From contig NZ_BMMK01000007.1 in assembly GCF_014645795.1 (NCBI RefSeq), positions 62,001-126,000 of the forward strand: a stretch of 64,000 nt of DNA, in the 5' to 3' direction. Position 1 is the stretch's first letter. Every line of letters starts with the position of its first letter. Shown here one piece after another: positions 8,940 through 19,882 of this stretch. The DNA is from Longimycelium tulufanense. GTDB lineage: Bacteria > Actinomycetota > Actinomycetes > Mycobacteriales > Pseudonocardiaceae. The notes under the pieces were generated by a model that was not told the origin of the DNA, did no database searches, and saw nothing but the letters and a program-made list of their open reading frames with translations. Position numbers and translations under genes: made by a program.

Positions 8940-8975
8940 CGCCGCCCCTCCGCGCACAACGTCACAACCGCGGGT

Positions 8976-10316
8976 TCACGCGGCGACCTCGGTGTCCACT
9001 GTCGACAGTGCGTCGTCGATGGCCTTGATGCCAAGGGCGAGCTCGTCGTCACCGATCACCAACGGTGGCAGCAGGTGCAGCCGGTTCATCGCGGTGAACG
9101 GCCACACGCCGTTGGCCCTGCACGCCGCGGTCAACCGGGTCATCGGTTCGGCCTGGGCGCCGGTGGCGGCGAACGGGACCAGGGGTTGCCGGGTCTGCCT
9201 GTCCCGCACCAGCTCGATCGCCCACATCAAACCACGGCCCCGCACCTCGCCCACGACGGGATGGCGCTCGGCCAGTTCGGTCAGGGCGGGCCGGACCACC
9301 TCCTGGCCCAGCCGGCGCACCCGCTCCAGCAGGTTGGTCTCCTCGAAGACCTCGATCGAGGCCACCCCGGCGGCGCAGGCCAGCGGATGGCCCGAGTAGG
9401 TCAGGCCACCGGGGTAGGGCCGGTGGGCGAAGGTGGCGGCAACGCGCTGGGAGAGCACCACACCGCCGAGCGGGACGTAGCCGGAGTTGACCCCCTTGGC
9501 GAAGGTGATCAGGTCCGGAACCACCTGCCAGGCATTGACGGCGAACCACTCCCCCGTGCGACCGAAACCGGCCAGCACCTCGTCGCAGATCAGCAGGATG
9601 CCGTGGCGGTCGCAGATCTCGCGGACGCCGGCGAGATAGCCGTCCGGCGGGATCAGCACGCCGTTGCCGCCGACCACGGTCTCCAGCAGGATGGCCGCCA
9701 CCGTCTGCGGGCCCTCCATGCGCACCACGTCGTCCAGGTGCGCCAAGGCGCGCTGGCATTCCTCGGCTTCACTGGAGGAATGGAACGGTGACCGGTACAG
9801 GTAGGGGCCGAAGAAGTGGACGACACCGGGGATTCCGGGTTCGTTGGGCCACCGTCGGGGCTCGCCGGTGAGCGTGATCGAGCCCGAGGTGGCCCCGTGG
9901 TAGGAGCGGTAGGCCGACAGCACCTTCAGGCGCCCGGTGTGCTGCCGGGCCATGCGGACGGCGTGCTCGATGGCCTCGGTGCCCCCGTTGGTGAAGAAGA
10001 CCTTGTCGAGATCACCGGGAGCGCGTTCGGCAATGAGCCGTGCCAGTCGTCCCCGGACGTCGTTGGCGAACGAGGGCGCGATGGTGCACAGCCGCTCTGC
10101 CTGCTGCGTGATCGCCGCCACCAGGCGGGGGTGGGCGTGGCCGAGGTTGAGGTTGACGACCTGGGAGGCCAGGTCGAGGTAGCGGTTGTCGTCGTAGTCC
10201 CAGAACCAGCAGCCTTCGGCGCCGGCCACCGGCAGCGGGGTGATCTCGGCCTGTGCCGACCAGGAGTGGAACACGTGGTCCCGGTCGTCCGTCAGCACCT
10301 GGTGCACGTCGCTCAT
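8976..10316 (-). CDS. Class III PLP aminotransferase (taurine/beta-alanine:pyruvate type)
   Basis: A 446-residue fold-type I PLP enzyme. Visible motifs are the N-terminal CWFWDYDDNRYLDLASQVV, the TNGGTEA phosphate-binding turn, YRSYHGAT, ICDEVLAGFGRTG with the PLP Asp, and the Schiff-base Lys in ITFAKGVNSGYVPLGG. The overall pattern is closest to taurine:pyruvate and other omega-aminotransferases rather than acetylornithine enzymes. The ATG at 10316 lies 20 bases after the last NRPS stop. Embedded in the NRPS operon with an acylating aldehyde dehydrogenase, it probably aminates an aldehyde or semialdehyde, giving a beta-alanine-like building block or a C-terminal amine. Confidence 0.85.
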   Translation of the reverse strand: MSDVHQVLTDDRDHVFHSWSAQAEITPLPVAGAEGCWFWDYDDNRYLDLASQVVNLNLGHAHPRLVAAITQQAERLCTIAPSFANDVRGRLARLIAERAPGDLDKVFFTNGGTEAIEHAVRMARQHTGRLKVLSAYRSYHGATSGSITLTGEPRRWPNEPGIPGVVHFFGPYLYRSPFHSSSEAEECQRALAHLDDVVRMEGPQTVAAILLETVVGGNGVLIPPDGYLAGVREICDRHGILLICDEVLAGFGRTGEWFAVNAWQVVPDLITFAKGVNSGYVPLGGVVLSQRVAATFAHRPYPGGLTYSGHPLACAAGVASIEVFEETNLLERVRRLGQEVVRPALTELAERHPVVGEVRGRGLMWAIELVRDRQTRQPLVPFAATGAQAEPMTRLTAACRANGVWPFTAMNRLHLLPPLVIGDDELALGIKAIDDALSTVDTEVAA

Positions 10317-10336
10317 GGTCTGTTTCCCCGTCGTGG

Positions 10337-13300
10337 TCAACGCGCTCGTCCCCATTTCGCCTCCAGTGCCGCAAGGGCCGTCGGATCCAGGTTCACCAGG
10401 TCGAAGCCCGAGACCGCGCGGGCCGGGCCCGCGGCGGTGTCAGGGGCGGGATCGGGTTCGGTGGCCAGGGTCGCCAACTTGGATACCGTCTGGTGCTGGA
10501 ACACGTCCCAGGGAGAGATCGGGATTCCGGCCTCCTGGGCGCGGCTGGCCAGTTGGATGGCCACGATGCTGTCCCCACCCAGCGCGAAGAAGCTGTCCCG
10601 GACGCCGACCGTGGCCAACCCGAGTACCTCGGCGAACAGCCGGCACAGCAGTTCCTCCTGCGGCGTGGTGGGGCGGTCGCCGCCAGCGGCGCTGGCGAAG
10701 TCGGGGGCGGGCAGGGCCCGCCGGTCCACCTTGCCGTTGGGGGTCAGGGGCAGGGCGTCCAGGAACACGATGGCGGCCGGAACCATGTAGTCCGGGAGCA
10801 CGGACGCGGTGTGCTCCCGCAGCGCCGTGGTGGTGAGTTCCGGCGTCGACGGCACTACGTAGGCGACCAGGTTCCGCCGCCCGTTGGCGTCCTCGCGCAC
10901 CACCACCGCGGCGTGGTGGACCTGCGCGTGCCGGGACAGCGTGGACTCGATCTCCCCGAGTTCGATGCGGAAGCCACGGATCTTGACCTGGTTGTCCGCC
11001 CGGCCCAGGTATTCCAGATTGCCGTCGCTGCGCCAGCGGGCCAGGTCACCGGTGCGGTACAGGCGGGATCCGGGCGGACCGAAGGGGTTGGCCACGAAGC
11101 GTTCCGCGGTCAGCCCCGGGCGGTGCAGGTAGCCACGGGCCAGGCCGAACCCGGCCAGGTACAGCTCCCCCACACCGCCGATCGGCACCGGCTGCATCCC
11201 ACGGTCCAGGACATACACCCGGGTGTTCCAGATCGGTCGACCGATGGCGACATCGTCCCCTGCGACGTCGACGAAGACGCTGTCCGGTCCGCCTTCGGAC
11301 GCCCCGTAGAGGTTGAGCAGCCGGGCGGTGGGGAAGGTGTCGGCGAACCGCGCGGCGACCGGGGCGGTGAGTGCCTCGCCACTGGTGATCCACAGCCGGC
11401 ATCCGGCGGCCCGCTCACGGTCGGGGGAGGACAGCAGGGCCGACAACAGGCTGGGGACCACGGTGAGGCGCCGCACCTCGTGCCGGTGCATCAGCTCCGT
11501 CAACTCCGGAAGGCTCTTGGCGGCCACCGGGCCGGCCAGCACGACCGAACCACCGTGCAGCAACGGTCCGAGCAGCTCGCTGGTGCCGTCGACGAAGCTC
11601 AGTGAGCTCTTGGCACAGATCGGCTCCTCGGGGCGCCACGGGTACAGCTCGTGGAACCAGGCAAGCCGGTTGACGAGGCCGAGGTGGGTGCCGACCACGC
11701 CTTTCGGGGTTCCGGTGGAGCCGGAGGTGTAGACGACGTAGGCCGGATCGGCCGGGCGGATCCGGGCCGTCTCGGCGAGGTTGTGCTCCGGGCAGCGGGC
11801 CAGTTCGGCCCGGACCGCCGCGTCGTCGAGCACGATCCGGATCTCCTGGTCGAGGTCCTCGGTCAGGGTGGGCACGACCTCGGTGGTGGTGACCAGCAGG
11901 GTGGCCCGTGCGTTGTGTCGGACCAACGCGATGCGTTCGGCGGGGTACTGGGGGTCCAGTGGCAGGTAGGCCGCCCCCGTCTTGAGCACGGCGAGCACCG
12001 CGGTCAGCATGTCGATGCCGCGCGGTACCGCCACGCCCACCACGACCTCCGGTCCGGCCCCGTTCCGGAGGAGCAGGTGAGCCAGCCGGTTGGCTTCCGC
12101 GTTGAGTTCGGCGTAGGACAGTGCCCGGCCGTCGAAGACCACGGCGGTCGTCCGCGGAGTGCGTGCGACCTGGTTCTCGAACAACTCCGGCACGCTGGCC
12201 TCGGGGATCGGATGGTCGGTGTCGTTCCAGTCCACAAGTACCTGCTGTCGCTCGCGGGCGCCGAGCAGCGGCGCTGCGCGCACCGGTTGGTCCGGGTCGG
12301 CGAGCAGGCCCTCGAGCAGGGTGACCAGGTGACCGAGCAGCCGCACGATCGTCTCGCCCCGGAACAGGTCGGAGCGGTAGACCGCCTCCACCCCCATATC
12401 CTGGCCGCTGACCACCGCCGCCATGGTGAGCTCGAACTGGCTGGTGGCGTTGAACACCGGACGCGGCCGCACCCGCAGGCCGGCCAGTCCGAACTCGGCG
12501 AAGGTCTCGGTACGCAGCAGGAACATCACGTCGAACGGCGTGGGGCGGCTTGCCGTCCGTGGGGGCTTGAGGTCTTCGAGGATCTTCTCGAAGGGCACGC
12601 GCTGGTGGGCGTAGGCCACCGAGCAGGTGGCGCGCACGCGCTGCATGACCTCGTGGAAGGTCGGGTCGCCGGTGAGGTCGGTCCGCAGCACCAGGGTGTT
12701 GTCGAAGTTACCGATCAACCCCTCGTACTCGGTGCGGTCGCGGTTCATCGCCGGTGAGCCGACCGCGATGTCGGTGTGGCCGGTGTAGCGGTGCAGAAGG
12801 ACCGAGAACGCGCCGAGAAGCACCATGAACGGGGTCACCCCGCACTGGCGGGCGAAGCCGCGGACCGCGGCACTGAGTTCGGGGCGGAGGGCGCGGAACC
12901 GCCGTTCCCCCGCGTCGGTGGCGACCGGAGGGCGGGGGAAGTCGGTCGGCAGACCGATCGGGTCGGGCCAGGGTGTGAGCTGTGTACGCCAGTGTTGCCG
13001 CTCGGTGTCGGTCCGCTCGGCGGTGAGCTGCCGGCGTTCCCAGCTGGCGAAGTCGGTGTACTGGATGGCCAGCGCGGGGAGCGGTTCGCCGTCCCCGGTC
13101 GTCAGCTGCTGGTAGGAGCGGGCCAGGTCGCCCAGCAGGATCTGCCAGCAGTCCTCGTCCACGGCGATGTGGTGGGCGACGAGCACGAGCACGTGTTCCT
13201 CACCGGCCAGGCGCAGCAGGGTGGCGCGCAGGGGCAGGTCGGTGGTCAGGTCGAACGGTTGGTGTCCCAGCTCGGTCGCGCGCCGATCGATGTCCTGTTC

Positions 13301-13714
13301 CCGCGATTCGGCGGGGACGTCCCGGAGGTCGTGCACGGGCAGGGCGAGGTCGGCGTGGTCGAGGAGTTCCGGGACGACCGTGCCGCCGTCCGCGGTGCGA
13401 TACGTCGTGCGCAGCACCTCGTGTCGCTGCACCACTGCGGCCAGGCTGCGATGGAGGGCCTCGATGTCCAGCGCGCCGGTCAACCGGAAGGCGATGTTCA
13501 GGTTGTAGGCGGCGCTGGTGGGGTCAAGGTTCTGCAGTGCCCACAGGCGTTGCTGTGCCGCGGAGAGCACGGGCTGTTCGTCCCGCGGTCGCGGGGGGAT
13601 CCGCCGGGCTCCCCCGCGCCGGCTGGTCAGCCCTTTCTCGGCGAGCCTGCGGCGGAGCAGCTCCCGCTTGTGGGAGGCCAGCAGCGCCTGCTCGGGGGCG
13701 TTTCGGTCAGCCAC
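10337..13714 (-). CDS. NRPS, C-A-PCP module (beta-amino-acid-like A domain)
   Basis: A 1125-residue single module. The condensation domain (about 45-480) has [10 protein letters not shown], so the usual Gly of HHxxxDG is Glu. The adenylation domain (about 500-1000) has [14 protein letters not shown] and [13 protein letters not shown]. The carrier domain (about 1025-1095) has [14 protein letters not shown]. By eye the binding-pocket code is V-D-S-T-I-S-L-P-D-K: Asp235, which holds the alpha-amino group, is replaced by Val and Asp sits at 236, as in known beta-alanine codes. There is no thioesterase, reductase or terminal C domain; the protein ends about 25 residues after the carrier domain. 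GTG 13714 was taken as start. It should follow the C-A-PCP-E protein in the assembly line. Confidence 0.92.
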   Translation of the reverse strand: MADRNAPEQALLASHKRELLRRRLAEKGLTSRRGGARRIPPRPRDEQPVLSAAQQRLWALQNLDPTSAAYNLNIAFRLTGALDIEALHRSLAAVVQRHEVLRTTYRTADGGTVVPELLDHADLALPVHDLRDVPAESREQDIDRRATELGHQPFDLTTDLPLRATLLRLAGEEHVLVLVAHHIAVDEDCWQILLGDLARSYQQLTTGDGEPLPALAIQYTDFASWERRQLTAERTDTERQHWRTQLTPWPDPIGLPTDFPRPPVATDAGERRFRALRPELSAAVRGFARQCGVTPFMVLLGAFSVLLHRYTGHTDIAVGSPAMNRDRTEYEGLIGNFDNTLVLRTDLTGDPTFHEVMQRVRATCSVAYAHQRVPFEKILEDLKPPRTASRPTPFDVMFLLRTETFAEFGLAGLRVRPRPVFNATSQFELTMAAVVSGQDMGVEAVYRSDLFRGETIVRLLGHLVTLLEGLLADPDQPVRAAPLLGARERQQVLVDWNDTDHPIPEASVPELFENQVARTPRTTAVVFDGRALSYAELNAEANRLAHLLLRNGAGPEVVVGVAVPRGIDMLTAVLAVLKTGAAYLPLDPQYPAERIALVRHNARATLLVTTTEVVPTLTEDLDQEIRIVLDDAAVRAELARCPEHNLAETARIRPADPAYVVYTSGSTGTPKGVVGTHLGLVNRLAWFHELYPWRPEEPICAKSSLSFVDGTSELLGPLLHGGSVVLAGPVAAKSLPELTELMHRHEVRRLTVVPSLLSALLSSPDRERAAGCRLWITSGEALTAPVAARFADTFPTARLLNLYGASEGGPDSVFVDVAGDDVAIGRPIWNTRVYVLDRGMQPVPIGGVGELYLAGFGLARGYLHRPGLTAERFVANPFGPPGSRLYRTGDLARWRSDGNLEYLGRADNQVKIRGFRIELGEIESTLSRHAQVHHAAVVVREDANGRRNLVAYVVPSTPELTTTALREHTASVLPDYMVPAAIVFLDALPLTPNGKVDRRALPAPDFASAAGGDRPTTPQEELLCRLFAEVLGLATVGVRDSFFALGGDSIVAIQLASRAQEAGIPISPWDVFQHQTVSKLATLATEPDPAPDTAAGPARAVSGFDLVNLDPTALAALEAKWGRAR

Positions 13715-13789
13715 GGTGGATCACGCCTTCCTGGACGACCTTGCACGGTCGGCGTCGGTGCGTACGGACAGCGGTGCCGGATCGTGCTG

Positions 13790-15181
13790 TCACTGCGGAA
13801 CCTTTTCCCAGTGCCGTCCAAAGATCAGCCGTTCGTCTGGGATGGACGGGGGGATGGGTCGGGAAATGGTGGTGTAGTTGAGAAAGTGCCGCCAGGTGAT
13901 GTTGCCGGCCACGCTGCAGCCGCCCCAGGTGCCGCTGGAGAGCGTGGTGGTGAAGGGCACCCCGGCCGCGAAGCTGCCGGTGTTGGTCATGGTGGACTGG
14001 TTGACCACGACACGGCAGGTGGTGACGTGGGCAGCCAGCAGGCAGACCCGGTCGGGCCGGGTGGTGTGGATGCCGCAGCTGTGGCCGCGGCCGCAGCGGT
14101 CGGACCACAGCCGCACCAGTCGTACGGCCTCGTCGAACTCGGTGTAGGTGGCCATCGTCAGCAGCGGCGAGATCTTCTCCCCCAGGACGGCGCGGTCCGT
14201 CTCGGGGTCGGCGCAGGCCAGCACCAGCACGTTGACCTTGTCGGGGGTGTCCACGGCGATGCGCGCCGCGATCGCCAGGTCCGCGGCTCCTCGGCCGATC
14301 CAGTCCCGGTTCAGCGTGCGCCCGTCGGGCCAGAGCAGGGCTTGCAGCCGCGCGGTCTCCTCGGCGCTGCACAGGTGCGCGCCCCGGCGGCGGAGCTCGC
14401 CGCAGAACTGCTCGGCCACCGACTCCTGCACGAGCACGTTGCTCTCCGAGGAGCACGAGGTGCCGTTGTTGAAGCCGGCTCCGCTGTGAATCTTGTCGGC
14501 GGCATCGGCCACGTCGGCGGTCTCGTCCACGATGACGGTGGGGTTGCCAACTCCGGCGCCGATGGCGGGGGTGCCACTGGAGTAGGCGCGGCGCACCGTG
14601 CCGGCGCCCCCGACCGCGACCACCAGGTCCGCGGCACGCATCAGGGTCTCGACCGCCTCCCGGCCGGGGACCTCCAGGCACTGCAGGAGATCCGGTGGCG
14701 CGCCCACTTTCGCCAGGGCAGCGCGCATCAGGTCGACCGTTGTCATGGCGGTGCGGTGCGCGCGGGGGTTGGGGCTGAAGATCGCGGCGTTGCGCGTCTT
14801 GAGCATGGGCAGGGCGTTGCAGATGATGCCCGGGCTGGGTGCGGTTGCCGGGCTGGCGACCGCGATCACTCCCACGGGTTTGGCGATCCGCTGGATGCCC
14901 AGTGCGGGGCTGTTCTCGACGACGCCGACGGTGACCACGTCGTGCAGGTCGCGCAGCACCCCCAGAATCCGTCTGCGTTGCAGGAGGAACAGGTCCTCGG
15001 GATTGCCCAGGGCGGTCTCGGCGTGGCCGAGTTGGGCGAGATGACGCGCGTTGTCCTCGCGGTAGCACTGCCAGCCCACCGCGGCCACCATCTCGTCCAC
15101 ATCGCGTTGTGACCAGGTCGCGACTTCGGCGTGGGCTGCGCGGGCACGGCGGAGCGACTGCTGAACAGATTCGCTGATCAC
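13790..15181 (-). CDS. Acylating (CoA-linked) aldehyde dehydrogenase, EutE/SauS-like
   Basis: A 463-residue member of the aldehyde dehydrogenase superfamily of the CoA-acylating type (EutE, PduP, SauS, AdhE N-domain). The nucleophile Cys lies in [14 protein letters not shown] and the nucleotide-binding region in [16 protein letters not shown]-terminal [21 protein letters not shown] is typical for this group. The GTG start overlaps the stop of the upstream NRPS (GTGA), so it is firmly part of the NRPS operon. These enzymes interconvert acyl-CoA and aldehyde. Here it could reduce malonyl-CoA or a similar thioester to a semialdehyde for the aminotransferase, or reduce a carrier-bound product during release; neither can be decided by sequence. 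Confidence 0.88.
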   Translation of the reverse strand: MISESVQQSLRRARAAHAEVATWSQRDVDEMVAAVGWQCYREDNARHLAQLGHAETALGNPEDLFLLQRRRILGVLRDLHDVVTVGVVENSPALGIQRIAKPVGVIAVASPATAPSPGIICNALPMLKTRNAAIFSPNPRAHRTAMTTVDLMRAALAKVGAPPDLLQCLEVPGREAVETLMRAADLVVAVGGAGTVRRAYSSGTPAIGAGVGNPTVIVDETADVADAADKIHSGAGFNNGTSCSSESNVLVQESVAEQFCGELRRRGAHLCSAEETARLQALLWPDGRTLNRDWIGRGAADLAIAARIAVDTPDKVNVLVLACADPETDRAVLGEKISPLLTMATYTEFDEAVRLVRLWSDRCGRGHSCGIHTTRPDRVCLLAAHVTTCRVVVNQSTMTNTGSFAAGVPFTTTLSSGTWGGCSVAGNITWRHFLNYTTISRPIPPSIPDERLIFGRHWEKVPQ

Positions 15182-18100
15182 GGGTTCTCCCCTGTCGTGT
15201 TCGCGCACGGTGCGGGGTGGCGGGAGTCGGGCCGCGCTCCGGCGGCGTAGGCCGTGAGGGCGCGTAGCGCCTGTAGCCAGCCGTCGGCGATCGCGACGAC
15301 GGTGTGGGGGTCGAACAGCGACTCCGGCCACGTCCACCGCACCGCGAGCACTGGCCCGTCGGCGTGGTGGCGAACGTGGGCCTTGATGCGCAGGCTGTTC
15401 GGGTGGGCGGGCTCCTGTTCCAGGACGTCGCTGAGGTCCTCGGCCTCCGGGGCGAGCTGGAACTCGGTGTCGGTGGTCTCACCGGTGGTGAACCGTCCGA
15501 CGTAGTCGAACTCCAGGTGGGGCGCGGGCAGGGTGGCCAGCACCGGGGCGGTCGTGGGATTGAGGTACCGCAACAACCCGTAGCCGATGCCGTGGTCCGG
15601 CACGGTCCGCAGCGTCTCCCGGACGCGCTTGACCGCCTCGGCGATCTCGCCCCCACCGGCTGCGGCACCGGCCCAGTCGATCGGTCCGATTTCGAGCCGG
15701 ACCGGATAGGCGGTGGTGAACCAGCCCACGGTGCGGGCGAGGTCGGCCGAGGCGAGCAGCTGCTGTTCGCGGCCGTGTCCCTGGACCGTGACGATCACGG
15801 CGTCCCCGGCCCCGGGGTGGGCGTCCCGGTGTCGCCCGCCGGCCACGGCCATCGCCAAGGCTGCCAACAGGAGTTCGTGGGTCGTGGCGTCCAGGGCCTG
15901 CGGCACGGTCGTCAGCAGTGGCTCGGTGTGGTCGGTGGGCAGCGTTCGGCTGATCTGCCGTGTGCTGCCTGTGGCGTCCCGTGCGGTGCCGGGGGCCCGG
16001 GTTGCCGGCACCGCGCCCTCCCCCAGTGCCGCGGTCCATGTCTCGAGCTCGGCCATCCGCTGTGGGGAGCGGGCGTGGTCCTGCAGTGCCTGGGCCCACC
16101 GGCGGAAGGAGGTCGGCACCGGTTCCAGTGCGGGGCGGGCACCCCGTGCGGCGGCGCGGCAGGCGGCCGCCAGGTCGCCCAGCAGGATCCGCCAGGACAC
16201 GCCGTCCACCGCGAGGTGGTGCGCGGTGACGAGCAGCCGACCCGCTGCCCCGTGGTCGACGTCGAGGTGAACCGCCTGCAGGGTCACCCCGGTGGTCGGA
16301 TCCAGCCGGTTCGTTGCGGCGCGGACGTGCGTGCGGAGGACCTCGGGCCAGGCGTGTCCGGGGTGCTCGGCCAGGTCGACGTGGTGCACGAGGTCGCTGA
16401 CGCGGATGGCTTCGGTGGGCACGACCTCGAGCACCCAGTCCTGCCGTGCCGGTGACCATGTGAGCCGGCTGCGCAGCATGTCGTGTCGGTCCACCACGGC
16501 CTGCACGGCGGCCACGACGTGTTCCCAGGTCGTTCCCTCGGGCGGGAGGAGCAGGAGGGACTGGGCGTAGGCGTCGTCGGGTGAGCCGGCCTCGCACAGT
16601 CGCCGCATCATCGGGGTGAGCGGCACCTCGCCGACCCCGTCGTCGGTGGCGGTGGCCGTCTGGTCGGCGCGGTCCGCCCGGCTGGCGGCGACGGCGAGCT
16701 CGCCGATCGAGGCTCGTTCGAAGACGTCCCGGGGGGAGATCGCCAGTCCGGCCTGGCGCGCGCGGCCGGCCAGCTGGATGGAGATGATGCTGTCGCCGCC
16801 GAGTTCGAAGAAGTTGTCGTCGATGCCGACCTCGCGCACCCCCAGCAGGTCGGCGACGATCCCGCACAGCTCCTTCTCGGCCCGGGTGCGCGGTGCCCGC
16901 GAGCCGGCGCGGGCGGCGTGGTCCGGGGTGGGCAGCGCGCTACGGTCCAGCTTGCCGTGCGAGGTCAGGGGCAACGCGGGCAGCACCACGTAGGCGGTGG
17001 GCACCATGTGTTCCGGCAACGTGGCGGCCGCGAACTCCCGCAGCTGCGCGGGTTCCACCTGCGCCCCGGGTGTGGCCACGACGTAGCAGACCAGCCTGCG
17101 CACGCCGGGCCGGTCCTCCCGGACCACCACCGCGACCTGGGAGAGCTCGGGGTGACGACCCATGGCGGACTCGACCTCGCCGAGCTCGATCCGGTAGCCC
17201 CGGATCTTCACCTGGTCGTCGGCGCGGCCGCCGAACTCCAGCTGCCCGTCGGGGGTCCAGCGCACCACGTCGCCGGTCCGGTACATCCGCGATCCCGGCT
17301 CGCCAAACGGGTCGGCGACGAAGCGTCCCGCCGTCATTCCCGGGCGGTGCAGGTAGCCGCGGGCAAGGCCGCGGCCGGCGATGTAGAGCTCACCGGAGAC
17401 CCCGACCGGTACCGGGTTGAGGTGGGTGTCGAGCACGTAGACCCGGGTGTTGCCGATCGGGGTGCCGATCACCGGTCGGGGGCTGTCCCCGACGGCGGCC
17501 ACCACCGCGTCCACGGTGCATTCGGTGGGCCCGTAGAAGTTGGCGGCCCGGGTGCCCTCCAGCTCGCGCAGCTCCTGCCACTGCGACTCCGGGACGGCTT
17601 CGCCACCCACCCCGAGCCCGGCCAGCGGGCAGCGGCGGCCCCGCACCAGGCCGGCCAGGGACAGTTGGCCGTACATCGACGGTGAGACCTCGATGAAGTC
17701 GATGCCGCGCTCGGCCAGCAGGGCCACCTGCTGTGCGGGGTCGCGTCGGGTGTCCTCGCCGAGCACGTCCACCTGGTGTCCGGCGAACAACGCCACGAGG
17801 GGCTGCCAGGAGGCGTCGAAGGAGAAGGACCAGCCATGGCCGACGCGCAGCCGGCGTCCCAGTGCGGTGGCGGCCGGGCCGTAGACCGTGTCGCGGTGGT
17901 TGGTGAACAGGTTGACGACGTTGCTGTGGGTGGTGACCACGCCTTTGGGGTCTCCGGTGGACCCCGAGGTGTAGATGACGTAGGCCGGATGCTGCGGCAG
18001 CAGGGGGTGCAACCGGTCGGTGTCGGTGGGGTCGGTCTCAGGCATCCCGTCGAGCTCGACGGCCAGCTCACTGCTGTCCAGTGCCACGGTGCGCACCGCG

Positions 18101-19836
18101 TGCGCGGTGGGCTCGGGGAGCCTGGCGAGGGTGTCCCCCGTGCTGATGAGCAGTTTCGGCCGGGCGTCGGCGATCATGTAGTCGATGCGGCGGGCGGGAT
18201 AGGCCGGATCGATCGGGACGTAGGCCCCTCCGGCCTTCTGCACCGCCAGCAACGCCACGACGATGTCCAGCGAGCGTGGCAGCGCCAGGGCGACCAGGTC
18301 CTCGGGCCCGATTCCCTGCCCGATCAACCAATGCGCCAGTCGGTTGGCCCTGGCGTCGAGTTCGGTGAAGCTGAGCTCGGTGCCCTCGAAGGCCAGTGCT
18401 GGGGCGTCGGGGGCGGCGGCCACCTGCTCGGCGAACAGCGCCGGCAACGTCTGCGGTCGCACCGGCATCGCCGTGTCGTTCCAGTCCCGCAGGATGGTCT
18501 GCCGCTCCTGCTCTTCGAGCACGTCCACCTGGCCAACCGGCTGGCCGGGTTGTGCCAGCAGCACGTGCAGCAGCCGCCGGAACCGTTCGCTGATTCTCGT
18601 CGTGGCCGCACGGTCGAGCAGATCGGGCTGGTACTCGAAGGTCAGCTGCAACCGGCCGTGCACCATCACCGCCATCACGGTCAGCGGGTAGTGCGTGGCG
18701 TCCCGGTTGGCCAGTCCCTGCACCTGCAGGCGCTCGGCCGTCTGTGTCCGTTCCAGACTGGCCGAAACCATCGGGGCGTTCTCGAAGACGATCAGCGTGT
18801 CGAACAGCTCGCCCATCCCCGCCAGGCGCTGCACGTCGGTGAGCTTGATGTGGTGGTACGGCAGCAGGCGGGCCTGGTCGTCCTGCATCCGCCGCAGCAG
18901 GTCGGCCAGCGGCTCGGCAGGGCGCAGCCGGACCCGCACCGGGAGGGTGTTGATGAACAGGCCGACCATGCTCTCGACCCCGGCCAGCTCGGAGGGGCGG
19001 CCTGACACCGAGGCGCCGAACACGACGTCCTGCCGGCCGGTCAGCCGCGCGAGCAGCACCGCCCAGAGCCCCTGCACGACGGTGTTGAGCGTCAGCCGCT
19101 GCTGACGTGCCCGGTCGACGAGCCGGCCGGTGAGGTCCTGGTCCAGCTCGACGGTCACGGTCTCGGGCAGTTGCGGTGCGCGGCGGCGGGTCGAGCCCAC
19201 CAGCAGGGTCGGTTCGGTGAGCCCCTGCATCGCCGTGCGCCAGGCGGCCTCAGCCGGGTCCGGCTCCTGCGTGGCCAGCCAGGCGAGGTAGTCGCGGTAC
19301 GGCCGCACCGGGGCCAGCCCGTCGGCCCGTCCGTCCTGCGCGTACATCGCGAACAGCTCGCGCACGAGCAGCGGGATCGACCAGCCGTCCAGCAGGATGT
19401 GGTGGCTGTGCAGGACCAGCCGGTGTTCGGCGTTGTCCAGGCGGGCGAGCAGGAACCGCAGCAGGGGCGGCTCGGTGAGGTCGAACCGGACCCGGCGGTC
19501 GGCCCGCAGCAGGCGGTCCAGTTCCTCCTCCCGGCGGCCCGCCGCCACCTCGGTGAGGTCCACCTCGTGCCAGGGCAGGTCGACCGTGCGTGGGATGACC
19601 TGGACCGGGTGCGGCACGCCCTCGGTCCAGAACGCCGCACGCAGGTTGGCGTGCCGTTGCAGGAGGTTGGCGGCGGCCGATCGCAGCGCGGCGGTGTCCA
19701 GCGGACCGTGCAGCGCGAGGATGAGCTGCATGGTGTAGACGTCGGCCGCCTGCTCGTCGTACAACGCTTGGAACAGGAAGCTTTCCTGCAGCGGCGACAG
19801 CGGTAGTACATCCTCGATGCCTGGCCGTTCGGCCAT
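15178..19836 (-). CDS. NRPS, C-A-PCP-E module (D-amino acid, probably basic)
   Basis: A 1552-residue protein. The C domain (about 10-440) has HHILLDGWS. The A domain (about 460-960) has [14 protein letters not shown] and [13 protein letters not shown]. The carrier domain (about 985-1050) has [20 protein letters not shown]. The epimerisation domain (about 1075-1500) has [17 protein letters not shown]. By-eye pocket residues are roughly D-A-(W)-E-G-G-F-V-D-K; Glu at 278 and Asp at 331 are also found in ornithine-activating domains, so a basic residue such as ornithine or N5-hydroxyornithine is my tentative reading. The E domain means it is passed on in D form. Start ATG 19836. It is preceded by the damaged Cy-A-PCP gene and coupled to the acylating dehydrogenase downstream. 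Confidence 0.95.
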   Translation of the reverse strand: MAERPGIEDVLPLSPLQESFLFQALYDEQAADVYTMQLILALHGPLDTAALRSAAANLLQRHANLRAAFWTEGVPHPVQVIPRTVDLPWHEVDLTEVAAGRREEELDRLLRADRRVRFDLTEPPLLRFLLARLDNAEHRLVLHSHHILLDGWSIPLLVRELFAMYAQDGRADGLAPVRPYRDYLAWLATQEPDPAEAAWRTAMQGLTEPTLLVGSTRRRAPQLPETVTVELDQDLTGRLVDRARQQRLTLNTVVQGLWAVLLARLTGRQDVVFGASVSGRPSELAGVESMVGLFINTLPVRVRLRPAEPLADLLRRMQDDQARLLPYHHIKLTDVQRLAGMGELFDTLIVFENAPMVSASLERTQTAERLQVQGLANRDATHYPLTVMAVMVHGRLQLTFEYQPDLLDRAATTRISERFRRLLHVLLAQPGQPVGQVDVLEEQERQTILRDWNDTAMPVRPQTLPALFAEQVAAAPDAPALAFEGTELSFTELDARANRLAHWLIGQGIGPEDLVALALPRSLDIVVALLAVQKAGGAYVPIDPAYPARRIDYMIADARPKLLISTGDTLARLPEPTAHAVRTVALDSSELAVELDGMPETDPTDTDRLHPLLPQHPAYVIYTSGSTGDPKGVVTTHSNVVNLFTNHRDTVYGPAATALGRRLRVGHGWSFSFDASWQPLVALFAGHQVDVLGEDTRRDPAQQVALLAERGIDFIEVSPSMYGQLSLAGLVRGRRCPLAGLGVGGEAVPESQWQELRELEGTRAANFYGPTECTVDAVVAAVGDSPRPVIGTPIGNTRVYVLDTHLNPVPVGVSGELYIAGRGLARGYLHRPGMTAGRFVADPFGEPGSRMYRTGDVVRWTPDGQLEFGGRADDQVKIRGYRIELGEVESAMGRHPELSQVAVVVREDRPGVRRLVCYVVATPGAQVEPAQLREFAAATLPEHMVPTAYVVLPALPLTSHGKLDRSALPTPDHAARAGSRAPRTRAEKELCGIVADLLGVREVGIDDNFFELGGDSIISIQLAGRARQAGLAISPRDVFERASIGELAVAASRADRADQTATATDDGVGEVPLTPMMRRLCEAGSPDDAYAQSLLLLPPEGTTWEHVVAAVQAVVDRHDMLRSRLTWSPARQDWVLEVVPTEAIRVSDLVHHVDLAEHPGHAWPEVLRTHVRAATNRLDPTTGVTLQAVHLDVDHGAAGRLLVTAHHLAVDGVSWRILLGDLAAACRAAARGARPALEPVPTSFRRWAQALQDHARSPQRMAELETWTAALGEGAVPATRAPGTARDATGSTRQISRTLPTDHTEPLLTTVPQALDATTHELLLAALAMAVAGGRHRDAHPGAGDAVIVTVQGHGREQQLLASADLARTVGWFTTAYPVRLEIGPIDWAGAAAGGGEIAEAVKRVRETLRTVPDHGIGYGLLRYLNPTTAPVLATLPAPHLEFDYVGRFTTGETTDTEFQLAPEAEDLSDVLEQEPAHPNSLRIKAHVRHHADGPVLAVRWTWPESLFDPHTVVAIADGWLQALRALTAYAAGARPDSRHPAPCANTTGENP

Positions 19837-19882
19837 GGTCTCTTCCCCACTTCTCCTCGTGGCCGGTGGGCGTGCGGGGCGC

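Noticed and set aside
12776-15112. A plus-strand open frame of 778 codons opposite the NRPS and dehydrogenase genes
   Set aside because: It is the antisense shadow of well-recognised minus-strand proteins in GC-rich DNA, has Gly/Val/Gln-rich content and no domain.
8976-15181. Taurine/sulfoacetaldehyde metabolism genes
   Set aside because: The aminotransferase and acylating dehydrogenase resemble Tpa and SauS, but they are embedded in and coupled to NRPS genes, with no sulfonate transporter or sulfoacetaldehyde acetyltransferase nearby.
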